Shown: one piece after another, positions 1-6,765 of the stretch
Numbering within the stretch: the first letter of the stretch is position 1
How the letters are laid out: the number at the start of each line of letters is the position of its first letter
Source: a virus
Direction: 5' to 3' (one strand)
IMG/VR virus record: IMGVR_UViG_3300025771_003088
Location: 1-30,294 of that record
Length of the DNA stretch: 30,294 nucleotides
Notes under the pieces: model-generated
Told to the model about the DNA's origin: nothing
The model's input: only the letters and a program-made list of their open reading frames with translations
The model's database searches: none
Program-made: the position numbers and the translations under genes

Positions 1-1
1 A

Positions 2-679
2 GATTCTTCTGATGAGTATCTACATAATAGACGTAAAGCAATCTCAAAAGCAATGGAGTCAAGTCTATCGTTTAAGAAGTTTAGAACTGTAGAGGAAGCT
101 CATGAAGTTGGCACAGATGAGTATGCCAAGTATACAAGAGAAATGACTCCAGGAGAAGGTATCACAAATAGTGATGCTAAAAAGGCAGACGTTCTAAAAA
201 AGAAAGAACAAAATCAACAACAGAATCAGTTGAATGTTGATGAAAAAAAATTAACTCCTGCAGAGTTAAAGAAGCGTGAAGAAGTTGCTAAAGCTATTGA
301 ACGAGATAATCCAGATATGCCAATGGATAAAAAGATGGCTATCGCTACAGCTACTGCTAAAAAGGCTGTAGAGGCTATTGATCCAGAGATGCGACGAAAG
401 ATGAAAGAACGGGAAAAAGTAACTCATCAAAGAGATATGGAAGCTTTAAAACGTCGTCACGTTGCAAGAATGAGTCGTCTTTCCGGAAAAAGTGTGGCTT
501 CTGGTCTTACTAAAAATGAGCAAGTTGAAGAAGATTACGGTCAGAGTGGAGCTTCACAAAGTTCTCCTTTAGCTGCAATTGCAACACACGCCGCCAAAAA
601 GGCAAAAGATAAGTTCAGAGATATTCTCAAAAAACGTGCAGATAAAACACGAGAAATGGAGAAAAAACTAAACAAGTAA
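2..679 (+). CDS. Lys-rich helical phage protein (5'-partial)
   Basis: The reading frame is open from base 2, so the gene begins upstream of the window; an in-frame ATG at 53 is probably internal. The product is highly charged, rich in Lys, Glu and Ala, and has no membrane segment or signal. It carries a segment of the form NPDMPMDKKMAIATATAKK, a short helical motif I know from many marine T4-like phage proteins. It ends in a KKRADKTREMEKK motif that recurs twice in the protein at 16438-17493, so the two share a module. A scaffold, head-associated or nucleic-acid-binding role is possible, but none can be assigned. Confidence 0.8.
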   Translation, partial: DSSDEYLHNRRKAISKAMESSLSFKKFRTVEEAHEVGTDEYAKYTREMTPGEGITNSDAKKADVLKKKEQNQQQNQLNVDEKKLTPAELKKREEVAKAIERDNPDMPMDKKMAIATATAKKAVEAIDPEMRRKMKEREKVTHQRDMEALKRRHVARMSRLSGKSVASGLTKNEQVEEDYGQSGASQSSPLAAIATHAAKKAKDKFRDILKKRADKTREMEKKLNK

Positions 680-696
680 ATAGGAAATGATGAGAA

Positions 697-951
697 ATGA
701 GTAAAATAATTAAACCTCTTAGTGCTCCAGTCAATTTAGTTTCTGGCGCAAATACTGTTTCTAGTGCAAGTCTCGTGGCAGTCACAAATGCACATAATGC
801 ACCAGAATCAGTTATTGTAGTAGAAACTGCTGGAGAAATCATGGTTCCTGCAGGAGCAATGGTTTTTATTGAAAAAGAACCTGCACACAATCTTACGGCC
901 GCTGGAGGAACAGGTCCTGTTTGGGCAACTTCAATAGCATATAAGGCTTAA
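697..951 (+). CDS. Small conserved phage protein, probably structural
   Basis: This 84-residue protein is rich in Val, Ala, Ser and Thr, with alternating hydrophobic residues that suggest an all-beta fold. It has no signal peptide or transmembrane segment. A GGAAATGATGAG stretch ahead of the ATG can serve as ribosome-binding site, and a GTAAATA late-promoter-like motif overlaps the preceding stop. Small beta proteins of this kind occur near virion genes in marine T4-like phages, so a capsid-decoration or other virion role is plausible. That is inference from composition and context. Confidence 0.7.
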   Translation: MSKIIKPLSAPVNLVSGANTVSSASLVAVTNAHNAPESVIVVETAGEIMVPAGAMVFIEKEPAHNLTAAGGTGPVWATSIAYKA

Positions 952-991
952 AATTTATACTATAAAATAATTAAATAATGAGGATTATATT

Positions 992-1459
992 ATGTTTCAA
1001 GTTGTAATTATATTAGTTTTATTAATGGGAGTAGGTGGATTTGGTGCTTATAGTTGGATAACAAATCTTCAAGCAGAAAATCAAATTCTTCAAGTCAACC
1101 AAGAAAAACTTGAGGGTGCAGTTTCACAGCAGAAAAATGTTATTGAAACGCAGAAACAAGAAGCTGCAGCTATTCAGAAGGCAAATGCTGATTTACGAGA
1201 TGAACAAGTCAGACTTCGTAAAGATGCAAAGAATCTTGCAGACAAACTTGGAAAACATGAGTTAGATATTCTAGCACAAAATAAACCAGGATTAGTTACC
1301 AAGATTATTAGTAAGGCATCAAATAATGAAATGAGATGTTTTGAACTTGCTACAGGTGCAGAACATACTGAGGCTGAGTTGGCAGCAACTAAAAAGTCTC
1401 AATCTAATAATGAATGTGTTGAGTTGGCAAATCCAAACTTCGGTAAGGAGAATTCGTGA
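992..1459 (+). CDS. Inner-membrane coiled-coil protein, i-spanin-like
   Basis: Residues 1-25 form a single N-terminal membrane anchor. Residues 27-95 form a long heptad-rich coiled coil (LQAENQILQVNQEKLEGAV and onward), followed by a periplasmic tail with two cysteines. Inner-membrane spanins (Rz) have this topology: an N-terminal anchor and a periplasmic coiled coil that bridges the envelope at lysis. The next gene, overlapping the stop codon, encodes a lipoprotein, which is the expected arrangement of an i-spanin/o-spanin pair. The start ATG follows a GAGGA site. The spanin role rests on topology and neighbour, not a diagnostic motif. Confidence 0.7.
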   Translation: MFQVVIILVLLMGVGGFGAYSWITNLQAENQILQVNQEKLEGAVSQQKNVIETQKQEAAAIQKANADLRDEQVRLRKDAKNLADKLGKHELDILAQNKPGLVTKIISKASNNEMRCFELATGAEHTEAELAATKKSQSNNECVELANPNFGKENS

Positions 1460-1821
1460 TGAATAAAGTGAGTAAAGTTTTAATAGCTAGTTTAGCTGTT
1501 TTGTTTATGGCTGGTTGTACTATTACACCAAAAACAAAAAAAGTAGAAGTAGTTGATGTTGCAAATGATAAACTACAACTAAATATTCCTAATCCTGCTC
1601 CGTTAGAGTTACGAGAGTTTGATTGGATTATTATAACAGAAGAAAACGCTGAGCAAATTTGGGAGTTACTGAAAAAGGAAAACGAAGGTGTAGCTCTATT
1701 TGCATTACGTCATGGAGACTATAAAAATCTTTCACTAAATATAAAAGACATTCGGTCTCAGATTGGCGAGTACGTTTTTATACTAAAAAAATACAGGGAG
1801 TATTACGAGGGTGACAAATAA
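1459..1821 (+). CDS. Outer-membrane lipoprotein, possible o-spanin partner
   Basis: The ATG at 1459 overlaps the previous stop (TGATG) and has an AAGGAG site upstream. A GTG three bases earlier is a less likely start. The product has a lipoprotein signal with lipobox LFMAGC, so it should be lipidated at Cys and sorted to the outer membrane. The mature part has a Pro-rich IPNPAPLEL segment and a helical C-terminus with LSLNIKDIRSQI. Similar lipoproteins with an 'IPxPxPL' start and 'NLSLNxxxIR' end occur in lysis regions of marine phages. At about 120 residues it is longer than a classical Rz1. Confidence 0.75.
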   Translation: MNKVSKVLIASLAVLFMAGCTITPKTKKVEVVDVANDKLQLNIPNPAPLELREFDWIIITEENAEQIWELLKKENEGVALFALRHGDYKNLSLNIKDIRSQIGEYVFILKKYREYYEGDK

Positions 1822-2302
1822 AGTTTGGTCGGGCAAATTAGATTGTACTTTCCATGGCAAAATGCACTGGGAACTCAATAAAGAAATTTGGTTTCTATCT
1901 AAAGAAGCAAACACACATCACGATACTTGGAAGGAAATGGGAGTAAAAATTTCTGAGCCTAGAGGTGCTGATGGTTATTCTAAAGTGTATGCTCCTAAAG
2001 GATATGATACTGATCTAGCTTCTATTCCACGTTTTGGATGGGTTGCAGTTGCTCCTTGGGATGTTGCCAGACCTGCAATCATCCATGACGTACTTTATGG
2101 TGCACTTCGTGATGCACTTAAAAATAAAACTCACGATATAAAATTAGTAAACGAAATGCGAGCAGCAGCAGATCGAGTGTTCCTAGAAGGGATGCATCAT
2201 GTAGAACCTGCTGTACCGATGTGGAAAGCAAAACCATGTTATTGGTCAGTTCGTCCGTTTGGTCGATTCGCAATTCGTAAAGTAGGGATGTCTCAAACAT
2301 AA
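1811..2302 (+). CDS. DUF1353 family protein
   Basis: The core has the DUF1353 pattern: a GYDTDLASIPRF segment followed about 25 residues later by AIIHDVLYGALRDA. The DLASIP and HD residues are the family's most conserved positions. DUF1353 proteins are frequent in phages and their biochemical role is unknown; the conserved Asp and His hint at metal binding or hydrolysis. The gene begins with GTG inside the end of the lipoprotein gene and ends overlapping the next ATG (TAATG), which ties it to the possible lysis region. There is no signal peptide. Confidence 0.8.
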   Translation: MTNKVWSGKLDCTFHGKMHWELNKEIWFLSKEANTHHDTWKEMGVKISEPRGADGYSKVYAPKGYDTDLASIPRFGWVAVAPWDVARPAIIHDVLYGALRDALKNKTHDIKLVNEMRAAADRVFLEGMHHVEPAVPMWKAKPCYWSVRPFGRFAIRKVGMSQT

Positions 2303-2538
2303 TGGGTATCTTTGCTTGGATGCTGATTAGAACAATTCTATTCAGTATAGTCGGAAACAGTGTCTATAAGTGGTTTAGTAAAACCAAAATGGGCATATGG
2401 TTTGATAACAAAATGCAGAAGATTATGAGTACTGTGACTAAAAAAGTTGAAACCTTGGAGATTCAAGATGATAACGAAAATGGCCACAGTGCTCCTCGCC
2501 GCACTACTAAGCTTCGTAAGCCTAAACGTAAACAGTAG
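2302..2538 (+). CDS. Small membrane protein with basic tail
   Basis: The 78-residue product has one hydrophobic N-terminal segment (about residues 4-22), an amphipathic middle and a strongly basic C-terminus (RRTTKLRKPKRK). Its ATG overlaps the preceding stop, and its last 70 bases overlap the start of the next gene in another frame. The topology fits a membrane-tethered small protein. In a lysis neighbourhood a holin accessory or antiholin is conceivable, but no family is recognised. Confidence 0.55.
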   Translation: MGIFAWMLIRTILFSIVGNSVYKWFSKTKMGIWFDNKMQKIMSTVTKKVETLEIQDDNENGHSAPRRTTKLRKPKRKQ

Positions 2539-3577
2539 CGATTACGATAAAAATTATTCACTGCACGGTTCTCGTGCAAGTTTTCTCATGAACGATAGTC
2601 GGTGGATGACTCTCGGATTTTTGCATGAAGATGCAGCAAAGAACGAGATGATGAACGCTGCTCTCGCTAACGGAGATACTCACTTTTATATTTACTCTCG
2701 CAATGGGGGTGATAATGGTGGTAGTATGGATCTGAGATACATTGAACCCAAAGCAGATTGGGAAGCACAGATTCAAAAAATCATTGATCGTGGATTGAAA
2801 CCTGTTATGTGGTTGACTCCTGATGATTCTCCTCAACTCATCGGTGGAATGGACACACAGAAGAATCACATGACGGAGATGGTTCGTCGATTCGATAAAC
2901 AAGTAAGTGCTTATGTTGTCTGTCTGGAGTGCGATGAGTACTGGTCTGCTGAAACCGTTAATAAGTTAGTTGCTCATGTAAAGAGTCAGACAAATAAACC
3001 TGTTGCAGTTCATCTTACTTCTGGTATTGGCGGACACAAGGGTAACCTTAACTACTATAAAGGAGCTGACTATGTTTTCCTTCAATTTGGATGGGACAAA
3101 ACTCCAGAACAAATGAAGGCTATGGTAAAGGAAGCAATGAAGGTAACTGGTCTTCCCGTTATCGCTTCTGAGTATGCCTTAGAAAGTCGAACTGCTGCTG
3201 CTAGAGCTTTAGGAGATGCTGCTTGTGCAGCTGGTGCTGTGGGAACTGGTAATGGTCGTAGTGTTACCTTTTGCGGAGAAGAACTTGTACCACCAAAGAA
3301 GAAAGATAAAACAGAAGAATATCTTATGATAGGTGGCGCAGTTGTTGGTGCTGCAGTGTTAGCTTATGGAGTGTATTGGTTCAATCAAAACTATGACATT
3401 AATCTTGGTTTTAATTTTAACATAACAGATGATATGCAAAGCATCGGCCTAACTAAAGATTTTAATTTGTTTGAAAAGAATGATACATCATTAAATTTCG
3501 GAATAGAATTAGGACAAACTTTTTCCGAAGAAAAGAACTATAGTCAAGTTTTGTTTACGTTAAAGGGTACTTTTTAG
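2468..3577 (+). CDS. Secreted TIM-barrel protein, glycoside-hydrolase-like, with C-terminal anchor
   Basis: The ATG at 2468 sits 7 bases after GGAG; an upstream TTG at 2447 would spoil the signal peptide (about residues 1-23). Residues 30-260 show alternating strands and helices like a TIM barrel, with motifs such as GLKPVMWLTPDD. Glu154 (VVCLEC) and Glu235 (VIASEYALE) end two strands, in the order of acid/base and nucleophile in clan GH-A glycosidases. A hydrophobic segment at about 284-305 and a beta-rich tail of about 60 residues follow. I infer an envelope-anchored hydrolase acting on a host surface glycan. No specific GH family is recognised, and the catalytic assignment is tentative. 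Confidence 0.65.
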   Translation: MITKMATVLLAALLSFVSLNVNSSDYDKNYSLHGSRASFLMNDSRWMTLGFLHEDAAKNEMMNAALANGDTHFYIYSRNGGDNGGSMDLRYIEPKADWEAQIQKIIDRGLKPVMWLTPDDSPQLIGGMDTQKNHMTEMVRRFDKQVSAYVVCLECDEYWSAETVNKLVAHVKSQTNKPVAVHLTSGIGGHKGNLNYYKGADYVFLQFGWDKTPEQMKAMVKEAMKVTGLPVIASEYALESRTAAARALGDAACAAGAVGTGNGRSVTFCGEELVPPKKKDKTEEYLMIGGAVVGAAVLAYGVYWFNQNYDINLGFNFNITDDMQSIGLTKDFNLFEKNDTSLNFGIELGQTFSEEKNYSQVLFTLKGTF

Positions 3578-3584
3578 ATAAATA
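3578..3584 (+). promoter_or_regulatory. Late promoter-like motif (GATAAATA)
   Basis: ATAAATA, preceded by G, lies directly after the stop codon of the TIM-barrel gene and 5 bases before the GTG start of the next gene. It matches the core of T4-type late promoters (TATAAATA). Because a gp33 homologue is encoded in this window, late transcription from such motifs is expected. Confidence 0.5.
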
Positions 3585-3589
3585 ATTCT

Positions 3590-3799
3590 GTGAAAAATAT
3601 ATTTACCGAACACCCAGAAAGTGTTGGGGAGACATATCTAACGCATATGATTAGTGCTTTGAGATATGCGCTCACGTTTTTAGTTTTATTTTTTATTGTT
3701 TTTATCCATGCGGTATTGCCTTTTTTCTTTATGAATACAGCGAGCAATGTTGTGAATGAGCTGAATAGACATATGAGGGGAAAAAAAGGAGATGAATAG
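3590..3799 (+). CDS. DUF6356-like small membrane protein
   Basis: This 69-residue protein starts at GTG. It has the N-terminal pattern FTEHPESVGETYLTHMISAL, then a hydrophobic segment ending in HAVLPFFF and a short basic tail. That order (FxxHPxSVGETYxxH, then a membrane helix with HxxxPFxF) is what I know as the DUF6356 family of bacterial and phage membrane proteins, whose function is unknown. No Shine-Dalgarno site is seen. The start codon follows a late-promoter motif so closely that the message may be leaderless. Confidence 0.7.
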   Translation: MKNIFTEHPESVGETYLTHMISALRYALTFLVLFFIVFIHAVLPFFFMNTASNVVNELNRHMRGKKGDE

Positions 3800-3802
3800 T
3801 GC

Positions 3803-4093
3803 ATGGATCCGACTACAGATACCTTAGCTACATTTCTTGAACTAGGGTTTGCCGCAGCAGGTACACTTGCTGGCGGTTTCTTTATTGTACTTTTATTGAA
3901 GTACATCCTAGAGTCCGTTGTGGGTCAAGTAAACTCACTACACGGAATGATATCAGCTTTAGATAATCGTGTTAAGACGATGAATAACGAGGTTGTTCGT
4001 ATAGACACCTTGATAAGCACGGTCGTGGGTGTTAAACCAGATTTGGATAGAATTGCTCGTGCTGATGGCCAAAAAGATGCGAGGAAAGATTAA
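3803..4093 (+). CDS. Membrane-anchored coiled-coil protein, holin-like topology (paralogue A)
   Basis: An N-terminal out-facing segment leads into one membrane helix (about residues 14-37), then a helical cytoplasmic region with heptad spacing (MISALDNRVKTMNNEVVRID). It aligns with the protein at 4493-4780: both have F-I-x3-4-KY at the end of the helix, then an A-L-x-x-R pattern and N-x-x-x-R-x-D. The two are therefore probably paralogues. Single-helix small proteins with this layout occur among phage holin-like families, but the function is unproven. An AAAAAAGGAGATG sequence upstream provides a ribosome-binding site. Confidence 0.65.
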   Translation: MDPTTDTLATFLELGFAAAGTLAGGFFIVLLLKYILESVVGQVNSLHGMISALDNRVKTMNNEVVRIDTLISTVVGVKPDLDRIARADGQKDARKD

Positions 4094-4290
4094 TGAGGTG
4101 GATAGATTATTATATAGATCAAGCTCCAGATGGTAGTATAAAGATCATCGGAGAAACTCCAAACGAAGTAATGGAAAAGGGAAAATATTCATTATATAAA
4201 CCAGGTGATAGATTTGTTGTTAGTGATGATGGTTGGCTTGTAAAGATACAAGACGAACAAGAGAGAAATCTATGTCACAACATTGGATGA
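4093..4290 (+). CDS. Small hypothetical protein
   Basis: This 65-residue soluble protein starts with an ATG overlapping the previous stop (TAATG) and ends overlapping the next gene by 19 bases. The sequence is mixed, with aromatic and acidic residues (DYYIDQAPDGS; DRFVVSDDGW), and looks like a small beta fold. No family is recognised. Tight packing between two well-supported genes is the main reason to accept it. Confidence 0.55.
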   Translation: MRWIDYYIDQAPDGSIKIIGETPNEVMEKGKYSLYKPGDRFVVSDDGWLVKIQDEQERNLCHNIG

Positions 4291-4493
4291 TTATGGATGA
4301 GACTGGTGGCAACTACTATAGTGTAGAATATAGTGCAGGTAGATATAGTTGCAGCTGTGCTCACTGGCAAAGTAAAAATGACAGATTTAGTTATAGACTG
4401 TCTCCTGGTCCATGTAAACATATAAATGCAGTTAGTGGTGCTAAAGTTTCTGTAAGACAAAGAAAGTATGGTCATATAGTGAGATTGAGGTAA
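4272..4493 (+). CDS. SWIM-type zinc-finger protein
   Basis: The ATG at 4272 follows GAGAG. The 73-residue product contains Y-S-C-S-C-A-H-W, then 15 residues later G-P-C-K-H. This is the CxC-xn-CxH arrangement of the SWIM zinc finger, normally a DNA- or protein-binding module. Here it makes up nearly the whole protein, whereas cellular SWIM domains usually sit inside larger ATPases or transposases. The preceding Y-x-V-E-Y-x-x-x-R strand is also typical. Its targets are unknown. Confidence 0.75.
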   Translation: MSQHWMIMDETGGNYYSVEYSAGRYSCSCAHWQSKNDRFSYRLSPGPCKHINAVSGAKVSVRQRKYGHIVRLR

Positions 4494-4780
4494 TGGAAAT
4501 TGTACAGTTAGTAAATCAATATGGATTACCTATTGTTGTTGCTGGCGGTATGGGTTACTTTATATACTTTATTTGGAAATATGTAACAACAGAAATAAAA
4601 CCAAAACTTGGAGAGGCCACCACAGTTTTAATCGCATTGATTGACCGCATTAGAATGTTGGATAACGATCTTATTCGTTTGGATCAAAAGTTAAATATAT
4701 TCATTGAAATGGATGAAGAATTGCAAAAAAGAAAAAGAGAAGAACATGACTTTAAAGAACACAAAAACAAAACCAATTAA
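4493..4780 (+). CDS. Membrane-anchored coiled-coil protein, holin-like topology (paralogue B)
   Basis: A short N-terminus is followed by one membrane helix (about residues 10-32, rich in Gly, Ile and Tyr) and a coiled coil with the heptad-like RIRMLDNDLIRLDQKL. It ends in a highly charged Lys/Glu tail. It resembles paralogue A at 3803-4093 in length, topology and several aligned residues. Its stop overlaps the CsgF-like gene by 35 bases, so the two are translationally linked. It could be a holin or a scaffold for the export genes downstream. Confidence 0.65.
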   Translation: MEIVQLVNQYGLPIVVAGGMGYFIYFIWKYVTTEIKPKLGEATTVLIALIDRIRMLDNDLIRLDQKLNIFIEMDEELQKRKREEHDFKEHKNKTN

Positions 4781-5288
4781 GTTATCTAAAAAAGATATAC
4801 TGATGTCTGCAATATACGGTGCGGGCATTATGGCATTGTTTATGGGACTGATGTTTTTTGCTTTAGCACAAAGTCTAGCATCAGACCTCGTACACGAATT
4901 TAATAATCCTTCCTTTAGTGGAACAGGATATTCTACTCACGTTTTATCTATTGAACAACTGCAACATAATCGTAAACAGGACATAAAGGACGAAGAAGAA
5001 GCTGATGAAAGACAGGCTGAAAGAGATGAAGAAAATAAAACGATTAATAAGTTTATTAAAAATATAGAAAGTCGTATCTATGCAAACCTCTCAAAACAAT
5101 TAGTAGATAATATGTTCAAAGAATGTGGAGAGGATGAAACTTGTGCAACTACAGGATCAGCTGACATCGAAGGATCAACAATTTATTGGTCAAAAGATGT
5201 TGACATGAATACGATTACTTTAACAATTTTAAGTATAGATGGAACAACTACAACGATGACCGTGCCAATTGGAGACTTTGGATTTTGA
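4746..5288 (+). CDS. csgF: CsgF-like curli assembly factor
   Basis: In curli systems CsgF is exported through CsgG, sits on its outer face and links the pore to fibre nucleation. The product has a hydrophobic export signal (about residues 20-42, ending ALAQSLAS). Shortly after comes FNNPSFSGTG, matching the FRNPNFGGNP signature by which CsgF plugs CsgG. A charged helical stretch, a helix resembling the CsgF 'FxxxIxSxI' region and a C-terminal beta region (TITLTILSIDGTTTTMTVPIGDFGF-like spacing) follow, as in E. coli CsgF. It is about 40 residues longer because of a basic N-terminal extension and an acidic insert. It overlaps csgG by 4 bases. Confidence 0.8.
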   Translation: MTLKNTKTKPIKLSKKDILMSAIYGAGIMALFMGLMFFALAQSLASDLVHEFNNPSFSGTGYSTHVLSIEQLQHNRKQDIKDEEEADERQAERDEENKTINKFIKNIESRIYANLSKQLVDNMFKECGEDETCATTGSADIEGSTIYWSKDVDMNTITLTILSIDGTTTTMTVPIGDFGF

Positions 5289-6085
5289 AAATTTTAATAA
5301 CATTATTATCTTCATTATTGTTAATTGGATGTGCATCAACACCTAAAACAATTCTAAAAGGTTCTGATCCTTACACGGAATCAACTCCTGTAAGTGAACA
5401 GTTGCTAAGTGTTCCTGATTTGGATCAACCCGTAATAACAATTGCAGTTTATGAGTTTCCTGACAGAACAGGACAAAGAAAACCATCGACTAAATTTTCT
5501 CAACTATCAACAGCAGTTTCTCAAGGACCAGAAACTTATTTAATAGATGCTCTAAAATCTGTTAGCGGAGGTGATTGGTTTAAAGTTATAGAACGAAATG
5601 GATTAGATCATCTTATAAAAGAAAGACAATTGATTCGATCTACCAGAACAGAATACGATGGAGATTTAGAATCTAAAAATATTTTGAAACCTCTACTCTT
5701 TGCTGGACTCATCATTGAGGGAGGTATAGTTGGTTATGATTCAGATGTAAAATCTGGAGGAGAAGGCGCAAGATATTTTGGTATAGGAATGTACGATCAA
5801 TATAGAACAGATCAGGTTACTGTATCCTTGCGTCTTGTTGCTGTTCAAACAGGTGAGATACTTTTATCAGTATCGTCAATAAAAACAATTGCAAGTTATG
5901 CAATTGGTGCAGATGTTTTTAAATTTTTAGATTTAGGAACAAAGGCTTTAGAAATAGAAGTTGGTGTAGCTAGAAATGAACCCACTAACTATGCCATCAG
6001 AACAGCAATTGAATATGCAGTTCTTCAAATGGTAGAAAAGGGAGAGGAACAGGGTTTATGGAAATATAAGAAGGAGGTAGAATGA
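5285..6085 (+). CDS. csgG: CsgG, curli secretion channel lipoprotein
   Basis: CsgG forms the nonameric outer-membrane channel that exports curli subunits. The start is TTG at 5285, fixed by the signal peptide and lipobox LLLIGC (Cys16). Family landmarks are ITIAVYEFPDRTGQ near residue 55, a GPETYLIDALKSV helix, a WFKVIERNGLDHLIKERQ segment, the LLFAGLIIEGGIVGYDSD strand and the QVTVSLRLVAVQTGEIL hairpin. Length (266) is close to E. coli CsgG (277). It overlaps the CsgF-like gene upstream and the curlin-like gene downstream by 4 bases each. Identity is secure; its role in a phage is not. Confidence 0.95.
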   Translation: MKILITLLSSLLLIGCASTPKTILKGSDPYTESTPVSEQLLSVPDLDQPVITIAVYEFPDRTGQRKPSTKFSQLSTAVSQGPETYLIDALKSVSGGDWFKVIERNGLDHLIKERQLIRSTRTEYDGDLESKNILKPLLFAGLIIEGGIVGYDSDVKSGGEGARYFGIGMYDQYRTDQVTVSLRLVAVQTGEILLSVSSIKTIASYAIGADVFKFLDLGTKALEIEVGVARNEPTNYAIRTAIEYAVLQMVEKGEEQGLWKYKKEVE

Positions 6086-6765
6086 ACAGATTATTCTTAG
6101 GAATAATTATGGGATTGATGATGTCATTTGTATATGCCAATGACATTTATGTAACACAGTCTGGAGCCACATTGACTTTAGATATTAATCAAGATGGTCA
6201 AGATAACACAGTAGGTAATAGTACCACATCATCTTCAGTTGTAGGCTCAACATCTACAATTGATATAGATCAGGTTGGTAGTTCAAATATTTTAACTTTT
6301 GATGTAAACGGAGACACCTTTACAGGCACATTTGACGTAACAGGTAATAATAATGATATTGATTTTAATTGTGATAGTGCAGGAACAAATTCGTCTTGCG
6401 GCACAGCTACGGCTTCTATCACTTGGGTAGGTTCATCTAATGATATCGATATTGATGTTGGTGAAACCAATGATGCGTCTAATGCCACAATAACTATTAC
6501 CGGATCCACTGGCAGTGACAGTAACGTAATTGCAGCTACTGTAGATGGAACATCGGCTGTTCTTACACTAACCGTAAATGGAGATACAAATAATTACTTA
6601 ATTGATATTGACGGAGATGGTGATGTTAATGGACATACGTTTATTCATAGTCACACAGGAAGTATTGCTGATGTTGACGTAACGCAATCTGGAATATATG
6701 ATGCGTATGTAAGTTTAACAACATCCGGAGACAATCACGATATTGATATAAGTCAGACAGACTAA
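6082..6765 (+). CDS. Curlin-like repeat protein 1
   Basis: After a signal peptide (about residues 1-19, ending VYA) the mature protein is almost entirely Asn, Asp, Gly, Ser, Thr, Ile and Val. It has repeating strands such as STIDIDQVGSSN, NNNDIDFN and SSNDIDIDVGETN. Curlin repeats have alternating hydrophobics and a Q-x-G-x-x-N turn; several such turns are present here but the repeats are degenerate. The N-terminal NDIYVTQSG closely matches NDIYINQIG in the second repeat protein at 7885-8568. Position immediately after csgG makes it the likely export substrate and amyloid subunit. It is sandwiched by 4-base and 1-base overlaps. Confidence 0.8.
   Translation: MNRLFLGIIMGLMMSFVYANDIYVTQSGATLTLDINQDGQDNTVGNSTTSSSVVGSTSTIDIDQVGSSNILTFDVNGDTFTGTFDVTGNNNDIDFNCDSAGTNSSCGTATASITWVGSSNDIDIDVGETNDASNATITITGSTGSDSNVIAATVDGTSAVLTLTVNGDTNNYLIDIDGDGDVNGHTFIHSHTGSIADVDVTQSGIYDAYVSLTTSGDNHDIDISQTD

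Noticed and set aside
2558-2902. Antisense open frame of 114 codons inside the TIM-barrel gene
   Set aside because: The sense frame has a signal peptide and clear fold pattern; the antisense product has none.
3574-3906. Antisense open frame of 110 codons over the DUF6356 region
   Set aside because: It covers three well-supported sense features (end of one gene, a promoter motif and the next gene) and shows no protein-like character.
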